A stretch of DNA of 64,000 bases. It comes from Bradyrhizobium sp. LTSP849. Lineage in GTDB: Bacteria; Pseudomonadota; Alphaproteobacteria; Rhizobiales; Xanthobacteraceae. The position numbers were made by a program, and so were the translations under genes. Shown piece by piece: positions 7,313 to 15,848 of the stretch. Position 1 is the first letter of the stretch; the number at the start of each line of letters is the position of its first letter. The notes under the pieces are model-generated. The model worked only from the letters and a program-made list of their open reading frames with translations, did no database searches and was not told where the DNA came from. The stretch covers positions 78,780 to 142,779 of the forward strand of contig NZ_JYMR01000054.1 in assembly GCF_000938255.1 (NCBI RefSeq), in the 5' to 3' direction.

Positions 7313-8418
7313 CGGACTACATCGCTCGTAAGTATCAACCCGAACGGCGCCGCCAAGACATTGAGGACATCGATTGTGCTGATGTCCTCTCGATTTATCT
7401 GACCGACATCGGCGAGCCCGGCGATCAGTTCGAGATCGAGGCCCGAATTGAGCGGCTCAACGACTTTTGGGGTAGCAAAAAATTGTCCGGGGTAAATGCG
7501 CAGACCTGCGCGGCCTACGTCAAACAGCGTGGCAACCGCGGAGGTGCACGCCGCGACCTCGAGACGTTTCGCGCTGCAATCAATCATCATGCGAAAGAAG
7601 GCTTTCACCGGGGCGTCGTGCGCATTTCGCTTCCGCCCAAGGGCGAGGCTCGCGACAGATGGCTTACACGAAGCGAAGCAGCAGCGCTGATCTGGCACTG
7701 TTGGCGCTATCGGGAGAAGCAGACGATCCATTCGGGGACGTCAAAAGGTGATCCAGTGACCACAAGCCGCCGGCCCCTGCGCCATATCGCCCGCTTTGTC
7801 CTGATCGGCCTATACACAGGCACTCGGGCAGGTGCGATAGCGACAGCGTCGCCCTATGCCGTGTCGGGGCGGTCTTACGTGGATCTGGAGCGCGGCATTT
7901 TTTATAGGAAGGCCATTGGCAAGCGCACGACGAAGAAGCGGCAGACGCCGGCGCCGATACCGCCTCGGCTGCTTGCCCACCTTCGACGCTGGCGGAACCG
8001 CAAGCTGATGGCGGAGTGCTTCGTTGAATTCAACGGCAAGCCGGTCTCCTCCGTAAAGAAGGGCTTCAAGACCGTTGTGGGGCTTGCTGGCCTACCGGGG
8101 AAGGTGACGCCCCACACCCTGCGCCATACCGCTGCGACATGGCTGATGCAGCGTGGCGTGCCAATTTGGGAGGCTGCAGGGTTCCTGGGTATGTCTCCCG
8201 AGGTCCTGCAGGACACCTATGGGCATCACCACCCAGACTTTCTGCAGGGGGCGGCCACGGCCATTGGCCAAAAAGGCCGCTACGTTTCGGTGGCCGAAAC
8301 GGTGGTCAACTTGACCGAGGATCGAAATCAGAAGAAAAAGCCTAATGATTTCTGGTCGGAGTGGCAGGATTCGAACCTGCGACCCCTGCGTCCCGAACGC
8401 AGTGCTCTACCGGGCTGA
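7138..8418 (+). CDS. Tyrosine recombinase/integrase of the tRNA-Pro element
   Basis: 426 residues. ATG 7138 is preceded by GAGGGA. The C-terminal half is a phage-type integrase catalytic domain: Arg230 in YTGTRAGA, His326 and Arg329 in HTLRHTAATW, and Tyr361 as nucleophile in TYGHHHP. The position usually held by His or Trp in LGH is Met352, a substitution also seen in related rhizobial integrases. The last 21 residues are encoded by the antisense of the tRNA-Pro gene. The reading frame therefore ends inside the attachment site, and its C-terminal tail depends on integration at this tRNA. The N-terminal region should hold the arm-binding and core-binding domains. Confidence 0.95.
   Translation: MPRPSKGARLYKRKARYTDGKLVHRAVWIIKDGYSHIATGCVASSSEKKPPAKAEQALADYIARKYQPERRRQDIEDIDCADVLSIYLTDIGEPGDQFEIEARIERLNDFWGSKKLSGVNAQTCAAYVKQRGNRGGARRDLETFRAAINHHAKEGFHRGVVRISLPPKGEARDRWLTRSEAAALIWHCWRYREKQTIHSGTSKGDPVTTSRRPLRHIARFVLIGLYTGTRAGAIATASPYAVSGRSYVDLERGIFYRKAIGKRTTKKRQTPAPIPPRLLAHLRRWRNRKLMAECFVEFNGKPVSSVKKGFKTVVGLAGLPGKVTPHTLRHTAATWLMQRGVPIWEAAGFLGMSPEVLQDTYGHHHPDFLQGAATAIGQKGRYVSVAETVVNLTEDRNQKKKPNDFWSEWQDSNLRPLRPERSALPG
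8353..8400. other. Attachment site (att junction) in the 3' half of tRNA-Pro
   Basis: The integrase gene runs into the tRNA 3' end, the usual arrangement for elements that integrate into the 3' part of a tRNA gene. The exact crossover cannot be set, because the second copy of the tRNA 3' sequence should lie left of the window; no duplicate is visible between 1 and 8352. Inference from gene order. Confidence 0.6.
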
Positions 8419-8429
8419 GCCACACTCCG
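8353..8429 (-). tRNA. tRNA-Pro(CGG)
   Basis: 77 bases with encoded CCA. Read on the minus strand, the acceptor stem CGGAGTG pairs with CACTCCG, the D arm is GCTC/GAGC, the anticodon stem-loop is CTGCG-TTCGGGA-CGCAG giving anticodon CGG, and the T arm is GCAGG-TTCGAAT-CCTGC, with discriminator A. It decodes CCG proline codons. The 3' half is the attachment site of the integrative element to its left, whose integration leaves the tRNA intact. Confidence 0.97.
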
Positions 8430-8497
8430 ACAAGAGGCCGGCTTATAGCGTCGGGCTTGGCGCACCGCAAGCGGCCGATTTGAGGAATTTCGTCCCA

Positions 8498-9487
8498 GTG
8501 AAAACGGGCCTTGAAACACTGATTTTGCCGGCTGGCGAGGCTGGCGCCGAGGCTGCGGCCCGCACGCTGGCCGCCGGCGGGCTGGTCGCGTTCCCCACCG
8601 AGACGGTCTACGGGCTTGGGGCCGACGCCGGCAATGCGACCGCGATCGCCCATCTCTATGCCGCCAAGGGGCGGCCGGCCTTCAATCCGCTGATCGCCCA
8701 TGTCGCCGACCTCGCCGCGGCGCGCCGAATCGGACGGTTCGATGCGCACGCCTTGCGCCTTGCGGAGGCGTTCTGGCCGGGGCCGCTGACGCTGGTGGTC
8801 GCCAAGACGGACGGCTGCCCGGTGGCCGATCTCGCCACCGCGGGGCTCGGCACCGTCGCGATCCGCATCCCGGCCCATCCGGTGGCGGAGGCGATCCTGC
8901 GCGCCTTTGGCGGGGCGGTGGTGGCGCCATCCGCCAACATCTCCGGCCACGTCTCGCCGACACTGGCTGCCCATGTCGAGAGCGACCTTTCGGGGCGGAT
9001 CGATCTGATCGTCGACGGCGGGCCGGTCGAGGTCGGCGTCGAATCGACCATCGTCGGCTGCTTCGACGCACCGATGCTGCTCCGCCCCGGCGGACTGTCA
9101 CGCGAGCGGATCGAGGCCGTGCTCGGCGCAGCCTTGGCGCGGCCGCCCGCGGAGGCCGAGAGCGACGACAGCCAGCCGCTGGCGCCGGGCATGATGGCCT
9201 CGCATTACGCGCCGCGCGCGACTGTGCGGCTCAATGCGCGCGACATCACCCCGGGCGAGGCGCTGCTGGCGTTCGGCCCTGAGCGCCTGGCTGGTCTTGA
9301 CGTCGCGTCGGCCGTCATGAATTTGTCGCCCAGCGGTGATCTCGATGAAGCCGCCGCCAATCTGTTCGGCTATCTTCGCGCCCTCGATGCGAAGAGCCCG
9401 CGGGCGATTGCCGTAATGACCATCCCCGAGGAAGGCTTGGGCGAAGCGATCAACGACCGGCTGCGCCGCGCGGCCGTCGCACGATAA
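8498..9487 (+). CDS. L-threonylcarbamoyladenylate synthase (Sua5/YrdC)
   Basis: 329 residues from GTG 8498; GAGGAA lies about 10 bases upstream. The frame is open further upstream through the tRNA, but that part is not coding. It makes threonylcarbamoyl-AMP from Thr, bicarbonate and ATP, the first step of t6A37 modification in tRNAs reading ANN codons. The YrdC domain is clear: FPTETVYGLGADA, the KGRPAFNPL loop, VAIRIPAHP and VAPSANISG. After about residue 200 the Sua5 domain follows (APGMMASHYAP linker onward). The two-domain length separates it from short TsaC. It may form a unit with the next gene, which starts about 20 bases later. Confidence 0.93.
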   Translation: MKTGLETLILPAGEAGAEAAARTLAAGGLVAFPTETVYGLGADAGNATAIAHLYAAKGRPAFNPLIAHVADLAAARRIGRFDAHALRLAEAFWPGPLTLVVAKTDGCPVADLATAGLGTVAIRIPAHPVAEAILRAFGGAVVAPSANISGHVSPTLAAHVESDLSGRIDLIVDGGPVEVGVESTIVGCFDAPMLLRPGGLSRERIEAVLGAALARPPAEAESDDSQPLAPGMMASHYAPRATVRLNARDITPGEALLAFGPERLAGLDVASAVMNLSPSGDLDEAAANLFGYLRALDAKSPRAIAVMTIPEEGLGEAINDRLRRAAVAR

Positions 9488-9507
9488 GAAGCGCAATGAG
9501 AGAAGAC

Positions 9508-10935
9508 ATGAACGTCAATAAGCCAGCCACCCCTCCGCTTGCGCCCGAGTTGATCGAACAATTTCGCAAGATCGTCGGCGACCGCCACGCGATCACCGAT
9601 GCCGCCGACATCGAGGCCTACGTCACCGAAGAGCGCAATCTGTTTCACGGCCGCTCGCCGCTGGTGCTGCGTCCGGGCTCGACGGCTGAAGTGTCTGATA
9701 TCTGCAAGCTCGCCTCCGAGCACAAAATCGCGCTGGTGCCGCAGGGCGGCAACACCGGGCTCGTCGGCGGCCAGACGCCGCACAATGGCGAGGTGGTGGT
9801 GTCGCTGCGCCGTCTGGACAAGATCCGCGAGATCGATGTTGGGTCGAACACCATGACCTGCGAGGCCGGCGTGGTGTTGCAAATCGCACAGCAGAAGGCG
9901 GCCGAGGTCGACCGGCTGTTTCCACTGTCGCTCGGCGCGGAGGGAAGCTGCACCATCGGCGGCAACCTCTCGACCAATGCCGGCGGCACCGCCGCGCTCG
10001 CCTATGGCGTCGCGCGCGAGATGGCGCTGGGGCTCGAGGTGGTGCTAGCCGACGGCCGCGTGCTCAATGTGCTGTCGAAGCTGAAAAAGGACAACACCGG
10101 CTACAATCTGCATAACCTCTTCATCGGCGCGGAAGGCACGCTCGGCATCATCACGGCGGCGACGCTGAAACTGTTCCCGAAGCCGCGAGCGATCGAGACC
10201 GCCTACGTCGGGCTGAAGTCGCCGGAGGCGGCGTTGAAGCTGCTGACGATCGCGCAGAGCGAGGCGGCCAACTCGCTGACGAGCTTCGAGCTGCTGTCGG
10301 AGATGGCGGTCGATTTCTCGATCCGTCACGGCATCGACGTGCGCGATCCGCTTGAGCAAAAGCATCCCTGGTACGTGTTGATGGAATTGTCCGCAGCCGG
10401 CGACGATGCCCGCGCGCCGCTGGAAACGATCCTGACCCGCGCCATGGAAGACGAGATCGTCGACGACGCCGTGATCGCGGCGAATCTCACCCAGCGCGCC
10501 GGCTTCTGGAAGCTGCGCGACGAGATGTCGTCGGCGCAGAAGCCGGAGGGCGGCTCGATCAAGCACGATATCTCCGTGCCCGTCGCTGCCGTGCCCGGCT
10601 TCATCGCGGAGGCCAATGCCGCCGTGGTCAAACTGATCCCCGGCGCGCGACCGGTGCCGTTCGGCCATCTCGGCGACGGCAATCTGCACTACAATGTCAG
10701 CCAGCCGGTCGGCGCCGACAGCGCGGATTACCTGGCGCGCTGGCACGAGATGAACGCGGTGGTGTTCGCGATCGTGCTGCGCATGGGCGGCTCGATCTCG
10801 GCCGAGCACGGCATCGGCGTGCTCAAGCGCGACGAACTGCCTGACGTCAAGGACAAGACCGCGATCGAGCTGATGCGGTCGATCAAGGCGATGCTCGATC
10901 CGCTTGGAATCATGAACCCGGGGAAAGTGCTGTGA
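9508..10935 (+). CDS. FAD-binding oxidoreductase (GlcD/D-2-hydroxyglutarate dehydrogenase-like)
   Basis: 475 residues from ATG 9508, which has GAGAGAAG upstream; ATG 9496 is the alternative. The PCMH-type FAD domain is seen in LVPQGGNTGLVGGQTP and in CTIGGNLSTNAGG. The C-terminal FAD-linked oxidase domain carries FGHLGDGNLHYN and SAEHGIGVLKRDEL, with the metal-binding His residues typical of D-lactate and D-2-hydroxyglutarate dehydrogenases. It likely oxidises a D-2-hydroxyacid to a 2-keto acid; the exact substrate is unknown. The stop overlaps the start of the GNAT gene, so translation is coupled. Confidence 0.88.
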   Translation: MNVNKPATPPLAPELIEQFRKIVGDRHAITDAADIEAYVTEERNLFHGRSPLVLRPGSTAEVSDICKLASEHKIALVPQGGNTGLVGGQTPHNGEVVVSLRRLDKIREIDVGSNTMTCEAGVVLQIAQQKAAEVDRLFPLSLGAEGSCTIGGNLSTNAGGTAALAYGVAREMALGLEVVLADGRVLNVLSKLKKDNTGYNLHNLFIGAEGTLGIITAATLKLFPKPRAIETAYVGLKSPEAALKLLTIAQSEAANSLTSFELLSEMAVDFSIRHGIDVRDPLEQKHPWYVLMELSAAGDDARAPLETILTRAMEDEIVDDAVIAANLTQRAGFWKLRDEMSSAQKPEGGSIKHDISVPVAAVPGFIAEANAAVVKLIPGARPVPFGHLGDGNLHYNVSQPVGADSADYLARWHEMNAVVFAIVLRMGGSISAEHGIGVLKRDELPDVKDKTAIELMRSIKAMLDPLGIMNPGKVL

Positions 10936-11378
10936 ACGTGTCCTCCGCCCTCACGATCGATGCAATCGCCGACACCGACGTCGAGCCGGTCGTGGCGCTG
11001 TGGCAGCGCTGCGGCCTGACCCGCCCCTGGAACGATCCGCATGCCGACATCGCACTGGCGCGGCGGCGCGATAACTCGACGATCCTGATCGGCCGCGACG
11101 GCGGCGCGATCGTCGCCACCGTCATGGTCGGCTATGACGGCCATCGCGGCTGGATCTATTACGTCGCCGTCGACCCCGACTGCCGCAAGCGCGGTCTGGG
11201 CCGCGTCATCATGGCGGCCGCCGAAGACTGGCTGCGTCAGGCCGGGATTTCAAAACTTCAGCTCCTGGTCCGCCGCGAGAATGCGCAAGCCAATGCATTC
11301 TACCAGTCGCTTGGCTTCGAGGAATCCACCTCGGTGATGTTCCAAAAGTGGCTCGACGGCCGCGATCCGACTTCTTAG
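10932..11378 (+). CDS. GNAT family acetyltransferase
   Basis: 148 residues from GTG 10932, overlapping the stop of the FAD oxidase by 4 bases. The acetyl-CoA binding motif A is read as VDPDCRKRGLGRVIM, preceded by a strand WIYYVAV. The end has the ENAQANAFYQSLGFEES motif of small-molecule or peptide N-acetyltransferases, as in YpeA-like proteins. Acetyl-CoA is the donor; the acceptor is unknown. Part of a three-gene run with the FAD oxidase and nudK. Confidence 0.9.
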   Translation: MNVSSALTIDAIADTDVEPVVALWQRCGLTRPWNDPHADIALARRRDNSTILIGRDGGAIVATVMVGYDGHRGWIYYVAVDPDCRKRGLGRVIMAAAEDWLRQAGISKLQLLVRRENAQANAFYQSLGFEESTSVMFQKWLDGRDPTS

Positions 11379-11398
11379 TTTTTGCCTGGAAGACAGCA

Positions 11399-11980
11399 AT
11401 GACCATTTCCGACCGCGTCCGCATCAAGGACGTCCGCGTGCTCTCGGACAATTGGACCACCCTGAAGAACACCACGTTCGATTACCGGCGCGCCAATGGC
11501 GAATGGCAGACGCAGCACCGGGAGACCTATGAGCGCGACAACGCCGCCGCCGTGCTGCCCTATAATCGCGCGCGGCGTACGGTGATCCTGGTGCGCCAGT
11601 TCCGCCTGCCGGCGTTTATCCGCGGCTACGACGATCTCCTGATCGAAGCCGCCGCCGGCGTGCTCGACGATGCCTCACCCGAAGTGCGCATCCGCGCCGA
11701 GGCCGAGGAGGAGACCGGCTATCGCCTGCACGACGTCCACAAAGTGTTCGAGGCCTTCATGAGCCCGGGCGCCATCACCGAGAGGCTGCATTTCTTCGTC
11801 GCCGAATACGAACCGGAGATGCGGGTGAGCGCCGGTGGCGGCCTCGAGCACGAGGGCGAGGACATTGAGGTGCTGGAGCTCGGCATCGACGAGGCCTTAG
11901 CGATGATCGCAGACGGACGCATCATCGACGCCAAGGCGATCATGCTGCTGCAATACGCGGCGCTGCATCTGTTTCGGTAG
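11399..11980 (+). CDS. nudK: GDP-mannose pyrophosphatase NudK-type Nudix hydrolase
   Basis: 193 residues from ATG 11399, close to the 191 of E. coli NudK. The Nudix region shows the NudK-specific spacing, GVLDDASPEV followed by EAEEETGYRL, then FMSPGAITERLHFF and the acidic GGGLEHEGEDIEVLEL. These segments follow the E. coli protein nearly block by block. The enzyme hydrolyses GDP-mannose to GMP and mannose-1-phosphate and depends on a divalent cation. It lies 20 bases after the GNAT gene and probably shares its transcript. Confidence 0.88.
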   Translation: MTISDRVRIKDVRVLSDNWTTLKNTTFDYRRANGEWQTQHRETYERDNAAAVLPYNRARRTVILVRQFRLPAFIRGYDDLLIEAAAGVLDDASPEVRIRAEAEEETGYRLHDVHKVFEAFMSPGAITERLHFFVAEYEPEMRVSAGGGLEHEGEDIEVLELGIDEALAMIADGRIIDAKAIMLLQYAALHLFR

Positions 11981-11992
11981 GTGCTTTCGTCA

Positions 11993-12131
11993 CCTCGCCC
12001 CGCTTGCGGGGAGAGGTCGGATTACATCGAAGATGCAATCCGGGTGAGGGGGACTCTCCGCGAGTCCAACTCTCACCACCCCTGCGGAGACTCCCCCTCA
12101 CCCCAACCCTCTCCCCGCAAGCGGGGCGAGG
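11993..12131. repeat. Intergenic palindromic repeat, family B copy 1
   Basis: The outer arms are perfect 24-base inverted repeats: CCTCGCCCCGCTTGCGGGGA onward at 11993-12016 and its complement at 12108-12131. Each arm contains its own hairpin (CCCCGC TT GCGGGG). The inner part holds weaker complementary tracts (GGGTGAGGGGGA with TCCCCCTCACCC). A related element lies at 39908-40042. It fills the gap between nudK and the next gene. Confidence 0.9.
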
Positions 12132-12257
12132 GAGCGCACTTGCTGCGCGGCGAGCGATTGCGCAACGCAATTCTGACCTGCGCGGTCATGGGGCCTGTTG
12201 AGCTGACCGCCGACTATCTCTAGTCTGGCTTCAACAAGAACCACAGGAGACGCGCCC

Positions 12258-13187
12258 ATGTCCGCCCCGCGCGACGACGAATTCGGCTTTGCGCCCGACT
12301 ACGATGCCCCCGTCCCCTATATGCAGCGCACGCGCGACTATTACGCGGCGATCGGCTACACCACGGCCTATCGCTGGGCGCACTACACCGAGGCGCCGTT
12401 CCAGCCGCTGAAGAAAAAGCTTTCGCAGTCGCGCGTCACGATCGTCACCACGGCCGCGCCATACGATCCCACCAAGGGCGACCAGGGGCCGGGCGCGGCG
12501 TATAATGGCGGCGCCAAATTCTATCAGGTCTATGACGGTGACACGTCGAAGCAGCACGATCTGCGCATCTCGCACATCGGCTACGACCGCAAGCACACCT
12601 CGGCCACCGACAACGGCACCTGGTTTCCGCTGCCGCAGTTGTTGAAGGCCAGCGCTGCGGGCCGTATCGGCGAAGTCGCGCCGCGTTTCTTCGGGGCGCC
12701 GACCAACCGCAGCCATCGCGTTACGCTTGACACCGACGCGCCGGAGATTTTGGCGCGCTGCCTCGCTGATGCGGTCGATGTCGCCGTGCTGGTGCCGAAC
12801 TGCCCGGTCTGCCACCAGACCACGGCGCTGGTGGCGCGGCATCTCGAGGCCAACGGCATTCCGACCGTGGTGATGGGCTGCGCCAAGGACATCATCGAGC
12901 ACGCCGCCGTGCCGCGGTTTTTGTTCTCGGACTTCCCGCTCGGCAATTCCGCCGGCAAGCCGCACGATGTCGCCTCGCAGGCGCAGACGTTCGAACTGGC
13001 GCTGAAACTGCTGGAGACCGCGAGCGGCCCGCAGACGACGATGCAATCGCCATTGCGCTGGAACGAGGACGCGTCCTGGAAGCTCGACTACAACAACGTC
13101 GCACAGATGAGCCCGGAAGAGCTGGCGCGCCGCCGCGCCGAGTTCGACAAGCAGAAAGAGATCGCGCGCGGCAATCGCGCCGCTTGA
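12258..13187 (+). CDS. Glycine/sarcosine/betaine reductase selenoprotein B-like protein, Cys form
   Basis: 309 residues; ATG 12258 has AGGAGA upstream. The sequence resembles the GrdB/PrdB family: CPVCHQTTALVARHLEANGI, IPTVVMGCAKDIIEHA and a conserved RFLFSDFPLGNSAGKP block. Where clostridial selenoprotein B has a Sec-containing redox site, this protein has a Cys182-x-x-Cys185 pair. No in-frame TGA is involved. In clostridia the family cleaves glycine or betaine reductively; in an aerobic rhizobium the role is unknown. The CoA-transferase gene follows after 36 bases and is probably cotranscribed. Confidence 0.75.
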   Translation: MSAPRDDEFGFAPDYDAPVPYMQRTRDYYAAIGYTTAYRWAHYTEAPFQPLKKKLSQSRVTIVTTAAPYDPTKGDQGPGAAYNGGAKFYQVYDGDTSKQHDLRISHIGYDRKHTSATDNGTWFPLPQLLKASAAGRIGEVAPRFFGAPTNRSHRVTLDTDAPEILARCLADAVDVAVLVPNCPVCHQTTALVARHLEANGIPTVVMGCAKDIIEHAAVPRFLFSDFPLGNSAGKPHDVASQAQTFELALKLLETASGPQTTMQSPLRWNEDASWKLDYNNVAQMSPEELARRRAEFDKQKEIARGNRAA

Positions 13188-13223
13188 CGTCCTCCAATAA
13201 CGACAATCAAAAGGGAGAGAGAC

Positions 13224-14417
13224 GTGACGCGACCGTTCGAGGGCGTGAAGATTTTGGACTTCACGCAAGTGCTGGCCGGCCCCTATGCGAGCTACCAGCT
13301 CGCGCTGTTGGGCGCGGACGTCATCAAGGTCGAGCGGCGCGAGGGCGAGGACATGCGCCGCACGCCGCTCAGCCGCGAATGGGCCGAGCGCGGGCTCGCC
13401 CCCGCTTTCCAGGCCGTCAACGGCAACAAGCGCAGCCTGACACTCGACCTGCAAAAGCCCGACGCGATCGCCATCGTGAAGAAGCTCGCAAGCCAGGTCG
13501 ACGTTGTCATGGAAAACTTCCGCCCGGGCGTGATGGACAAGCTCGGCATCGGCTATGAGGCGTTGTCCGCGATCAACCCGAAGCTGATCTATTGCGCGGT
13601 GTCCGGCTTCGGCCAGACCGGGCCGGATCGCCTAAGGCCCGGCTATGACGGCAAGATGCAGGCGCTGTCCGGCATCATGGCGATCACCGGCCATCCCGAA
13701 ACTGGACCCACGCGCGCGGGCTTCGCGGTGTGCGACGTGCTCTCGGGCGCGACCGCCGCGTTCGGCGTGTCGAGCGCGCTGTATCAGCGCGACCGCACCG
13801 GCCAAGGCCAGTTCGTCGACGTCTCCATGCTGGAGGCGACGATGGCGTTTCTCTCGGGGCAGATCGCGGATTGGTCGGTCGCCGGCCATCGCCAGCAACT
13901 TTCGGGCAACCAGGCGGTCAGCCGCAAGACCACCGCGAATTTGTTCAAAGCCGGCGACGGCTACATCCTGCTCGCCGTCAACAACGAGAAACAATACCGC
14001 GCGCTGATGTCTGCGCTCGGCCGCGAGGATACGCTCGCCGATCCGCGCTTTGCCGACTGGTTCGCGCGCAACGAGAACGAACCTGCGTTGCGCGCCATCA
14101 TCGAGCAGGCGCTCGCGGCAAGGCCAGCGCGCGAATGGGAGACTTTACTGGAAGATGCCGGCGCGCCCTGCGCCAGCATCTGGAAGGTCGAGGAGGTGAT
14201 CGACCATCCGCAGATCAAGGCACGCGGTGCGATACAGGAGCTGGACACGCCCTATGGCCGCCTGCGCTTCGCCGGCAGCGGTTTCAAGCTCGCACACGGC
14301 GGTGGTCGGCTCGACCGGATGGCGCCGGAGTTGGGGGCGGATACGGACGCCGTACTGGGCGAGCTCGGGTTCGATGCGGATGCGATCGCGGCGTTAAGGG
14401 CAAGCGAGATTGTGTAG
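13224..14417 (+). CDS. Family III (CaiB/BaiF) CoA-transferase
   Basis: 397 residues from GTG 13224 behind GGGAGAGAG. Family III features are present: ILDFTQVLAGPYASYQLALLGADVIKVE at the N-terminus, NGNKRSLTLDL, ENFRPGVMDKLGIGYE and Asp171 in AVCDVLSG, which aligns with the catalytic Asp169 of formyl-CoA transferase. It moves CoA between carboxylic acids through an aspartyl-CoA thioester. The acids cannot be named from sequence. Pairing with the selenoprotein B-like gene suggests a shared catabolic step. The TAG stop codon is formed by the first bases of the palindromic repeat that follows. Confidence 0.9.
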   Translation: MTRPFEGVKILDFTQVLAGPYASYQLALLGADVIKVERREGEDMRRTPLSREWAERGLAPAFQAVNGNKRSLTLDLQKPDAIAIVKKLASQVDVVMENFRPGVMDKLGIGYEALSAINPKLIYCAVSGFGQTGPDRLRPGYDGKMQALSGIMAITGHPETGPTRAGFAVCDVLSGATAAFGVSSALYQRDRTGQGQFVDVSMLEATMAFLSGQIADWSVAGHRQQLSGNQAVSRKTTANLFKAGDGYILLAVNNEKQYRALMSALGREDTLADPRFADWFARNENEPALRAIIEQALAARPAREWETLLEDAGAPCASIWKVEEVIDHPQIKARGAIQELDTPYGRLRFAGSGFKLAHGGGRLDRMAPELGADTDAVLGELGFDADAIAALRASEIV

Positions 14418-14505
14418 GGTGGGCAAAGGCGCGACGCGCCGTGCCCACCATCTATCCGCTTGCTCGTTGCATAATGGTGGGCACGCTTCGCTTTGCCCAC
14501 CCTAC
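14414..14505. repeat. Intergenic palindromic repeat, family A copy 1
   Basis: Arms GTAGGGTGGGCAAAG (14414-14428) and CTTTGCCCACCCTAC (14491-14505) are perfect complements. Inside, GGCGCG/CGCGCC and GTGCCCACCA/TGGTGGGCAC add further pairing. Other copies are at 21977, 49074 and 63471. The TAG within its first four bases is the stop codon of the CoA-transferase gene. Confidence 0.95.
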
Positions 14506-14516
14506 GGCGCCGTCAA

Positions 14517-15281
14517 CTAAAACAACGACCCCTGCCCGTCATCCGCCGAACCGACCGCCGCCTTCCGCGCGACCTTCTTCGGCTTCGACGCGTCCGCTTC
14601 CGCCTCCATCTCCTCCGCGCTGATCGGCAGCAACAACTTCTCATCGTCGTTGGCGACGCGGTTGACGCGGGTGGAGACGGGGTGCCAGGCGAACTCGCCG
14701 ATGCGTGGGGCCACCATCAGCGACAGCGCGGCATCAACCTCGTCGCCGCGGCAATCGAGCCAGCGCTCGACATCGCGCGAGCTGATGGTGACGGGCACGC
14801 GGTCATGCAAGCCGGCGAGGTCTTCGCTGGCTGCCGCCGTGACGATCGCGACCGTGTCGACCTCCTCGCCGTTCGGGCCGACCCAGGTCTCGAACAATGC
14901 GGCGAAGCCGAGCGGTTCGCCATCGGCGCGATGGATGAAGAACGGCTGCTTGCGGCCGTCGACGGCCTTCCATTCGTAATAACCATCGGCCGGGATCAGG
15001 CCGCGCCGTCTGCGAATCGCCCTTTTGAAGGCGGGCTTCTCCAGCACCGTCTCGGAGCGGGCGTTGATCAGCAACGTGAACCCGCGAGGGTCCTTGACCC
15101 AGCTCGGCAGCAGGCCCCAGCGCATCAGCTGGAAATGGCGCGCGCCATTCTCCGCCAGCACGACCGGAATCGGCTGTGTCGGGGCCACATTGTACCGGGG
15201 CGGGAAGTTCGGCTGCTCGATATAGCCGAACAATTGCCGCAAAGCCGCGGGGGCCGAAGTTATGACGAAGCGTCCACACAT
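14517..15281 (-). CDS. yedK: SRAP domain protein (YedK/HMCES), abasic-site DNA-protein crosslinker
   Basis: 254 residues. The SRAP active-site set is complete: Cys2 directly after the initiator Met (MCGRF), Asn73 in LINARSET, Glu103 in GYYEW and His159 in LHDRVPV. Family members bind abasic sites in single-stranded DNA and form a thiazolidine crosslink through Cys2, which shields the lesion. After about residue 220 an Ala/Lys-rich tail extends beyond the domain. It converges with the CoA-transferase gene across repeat A copy 1. Confidence 0.95.
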   Translation of the reverse strand: MCGRFVITSAPAALRQLFGYIEQPNFPPRYNVAPTQPIPVVLAENGARHFQLMRWGLLPSWVKDPRGFTLLINARSETVLEKPAFKRAIRRRRGLIPADGYYEWKAVDGRKQPFFIHRADGEPLGFAALFETWVGPNGEEVDTVAIVTAAASEDLAGLHDRVPVTISSRDVERWLDCRGDEVDAALSLMVAPRIGEFAWHPVSTRVNRVANDDEKLLLPISAEEMEAEADASKPKKVARKAAVGSADDGQGSLF

Positions 15282-15344
15282 CCTGAGGCGTCTATATAGG
15301 GTCCGTTCAGGTCCTTTTAACCCCGAACGTTAACACTGCGGCGG

Positions 15345-15845
15345 ATGAGCTCAACGGTCTCCCAAGCCGCGCGAACGCATGGACGGACGGGGCCCGAGGC
15401 CGCGGCCTGGGCCGAGCGGCTGCGCGTGGCCAACATCAACCCACGGACCGGGCTTGCCACTGACTATCTCAACCATTTCAATGAAGCCGTGATGCTCTTG
15501 GAAATGGTCCCGGACATGCCGGAATGCGCAGACGACTTTTTGACCTGGTCGCCGCTGTCCTATGCCGAGCATTTCACCGCCTCGAATTTCAAGGCGCGCG
15601 ATCTCGCGATCGAGGCCTATGAGACGGCCGAACCTTCGGTGCGCGCCCAGTTCGACCACATCACCGACACCATGACCTCGATCCTGACCGCGGTAGGCTC
15701 GGCCATGCGCGAGGTCGAGAAGGACACGACGCGGGTCCGCCTCGCCGAGCAGGCGACGGCATGGGTCAAGCCGCTGATCGCGGCCTGCGGCGGCATCATC
15801 AATGGCGGCGCGGAAGCCGACATCGACACCATCATGGCGAACTGA
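15345..15845 (+). CDS. Conserved hypothetical protein (rhizobial)
   Basis: 166 residues, soluble, mostly helical, no signal peptide. Features are VANINPRTGLATDYLNHFNE, EMVPDMPECADDFLTWSPLSYAEHF and a C-terminal WVKPLIAACGGIINGG. No catalytic motif is recognised. GC and codon use match the core genes. The Nudix gene begins 3 bases after the stop, so the two are probably translated from one message. Confidence 0.75.
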   Translation: MSSTVSQAARTHGRTGPEAAAWAERLRVANINPRTGLATDYLNHFNEAVMLLEMVPDMPECADDFLTWSPLSYAEHFTASNFKARDLAIEAYETAEPSVRAQFDHITDTMTSILTAVGSAMREVEKDTTRVRLAEQATAWVKPLIAACGGIINGGAEADIDTIMAN

Positions 15846-15848
15846 GCT

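Noticed and set aside
8345..8497. Upstream extension of Sua5 into the tRNA gene
   Set aside because: The first residues would be tRNA antisense sequence; GTG 8498 fits the family start and has GAGGAA upstream.
12258..13187. Selenocysteine in the selenoprotein B-like gene
   Set aside because: No in-frame TGA; the redox site is Cys-x-x-Cys.
12231..13454. 407-codon minus-strand frame
   Set aside because: Antisense to the selenoprotein B-like and CoA-transferase genes; Arg/Gly-rich shadow composition.
15282..15344. LexA-type SOS box before the SRAP gene
   Set aside because: GTTC and GAAC occur there, but 16 bases apart, not in the 7-base spacing of alphaproteobacterial LexA sites.
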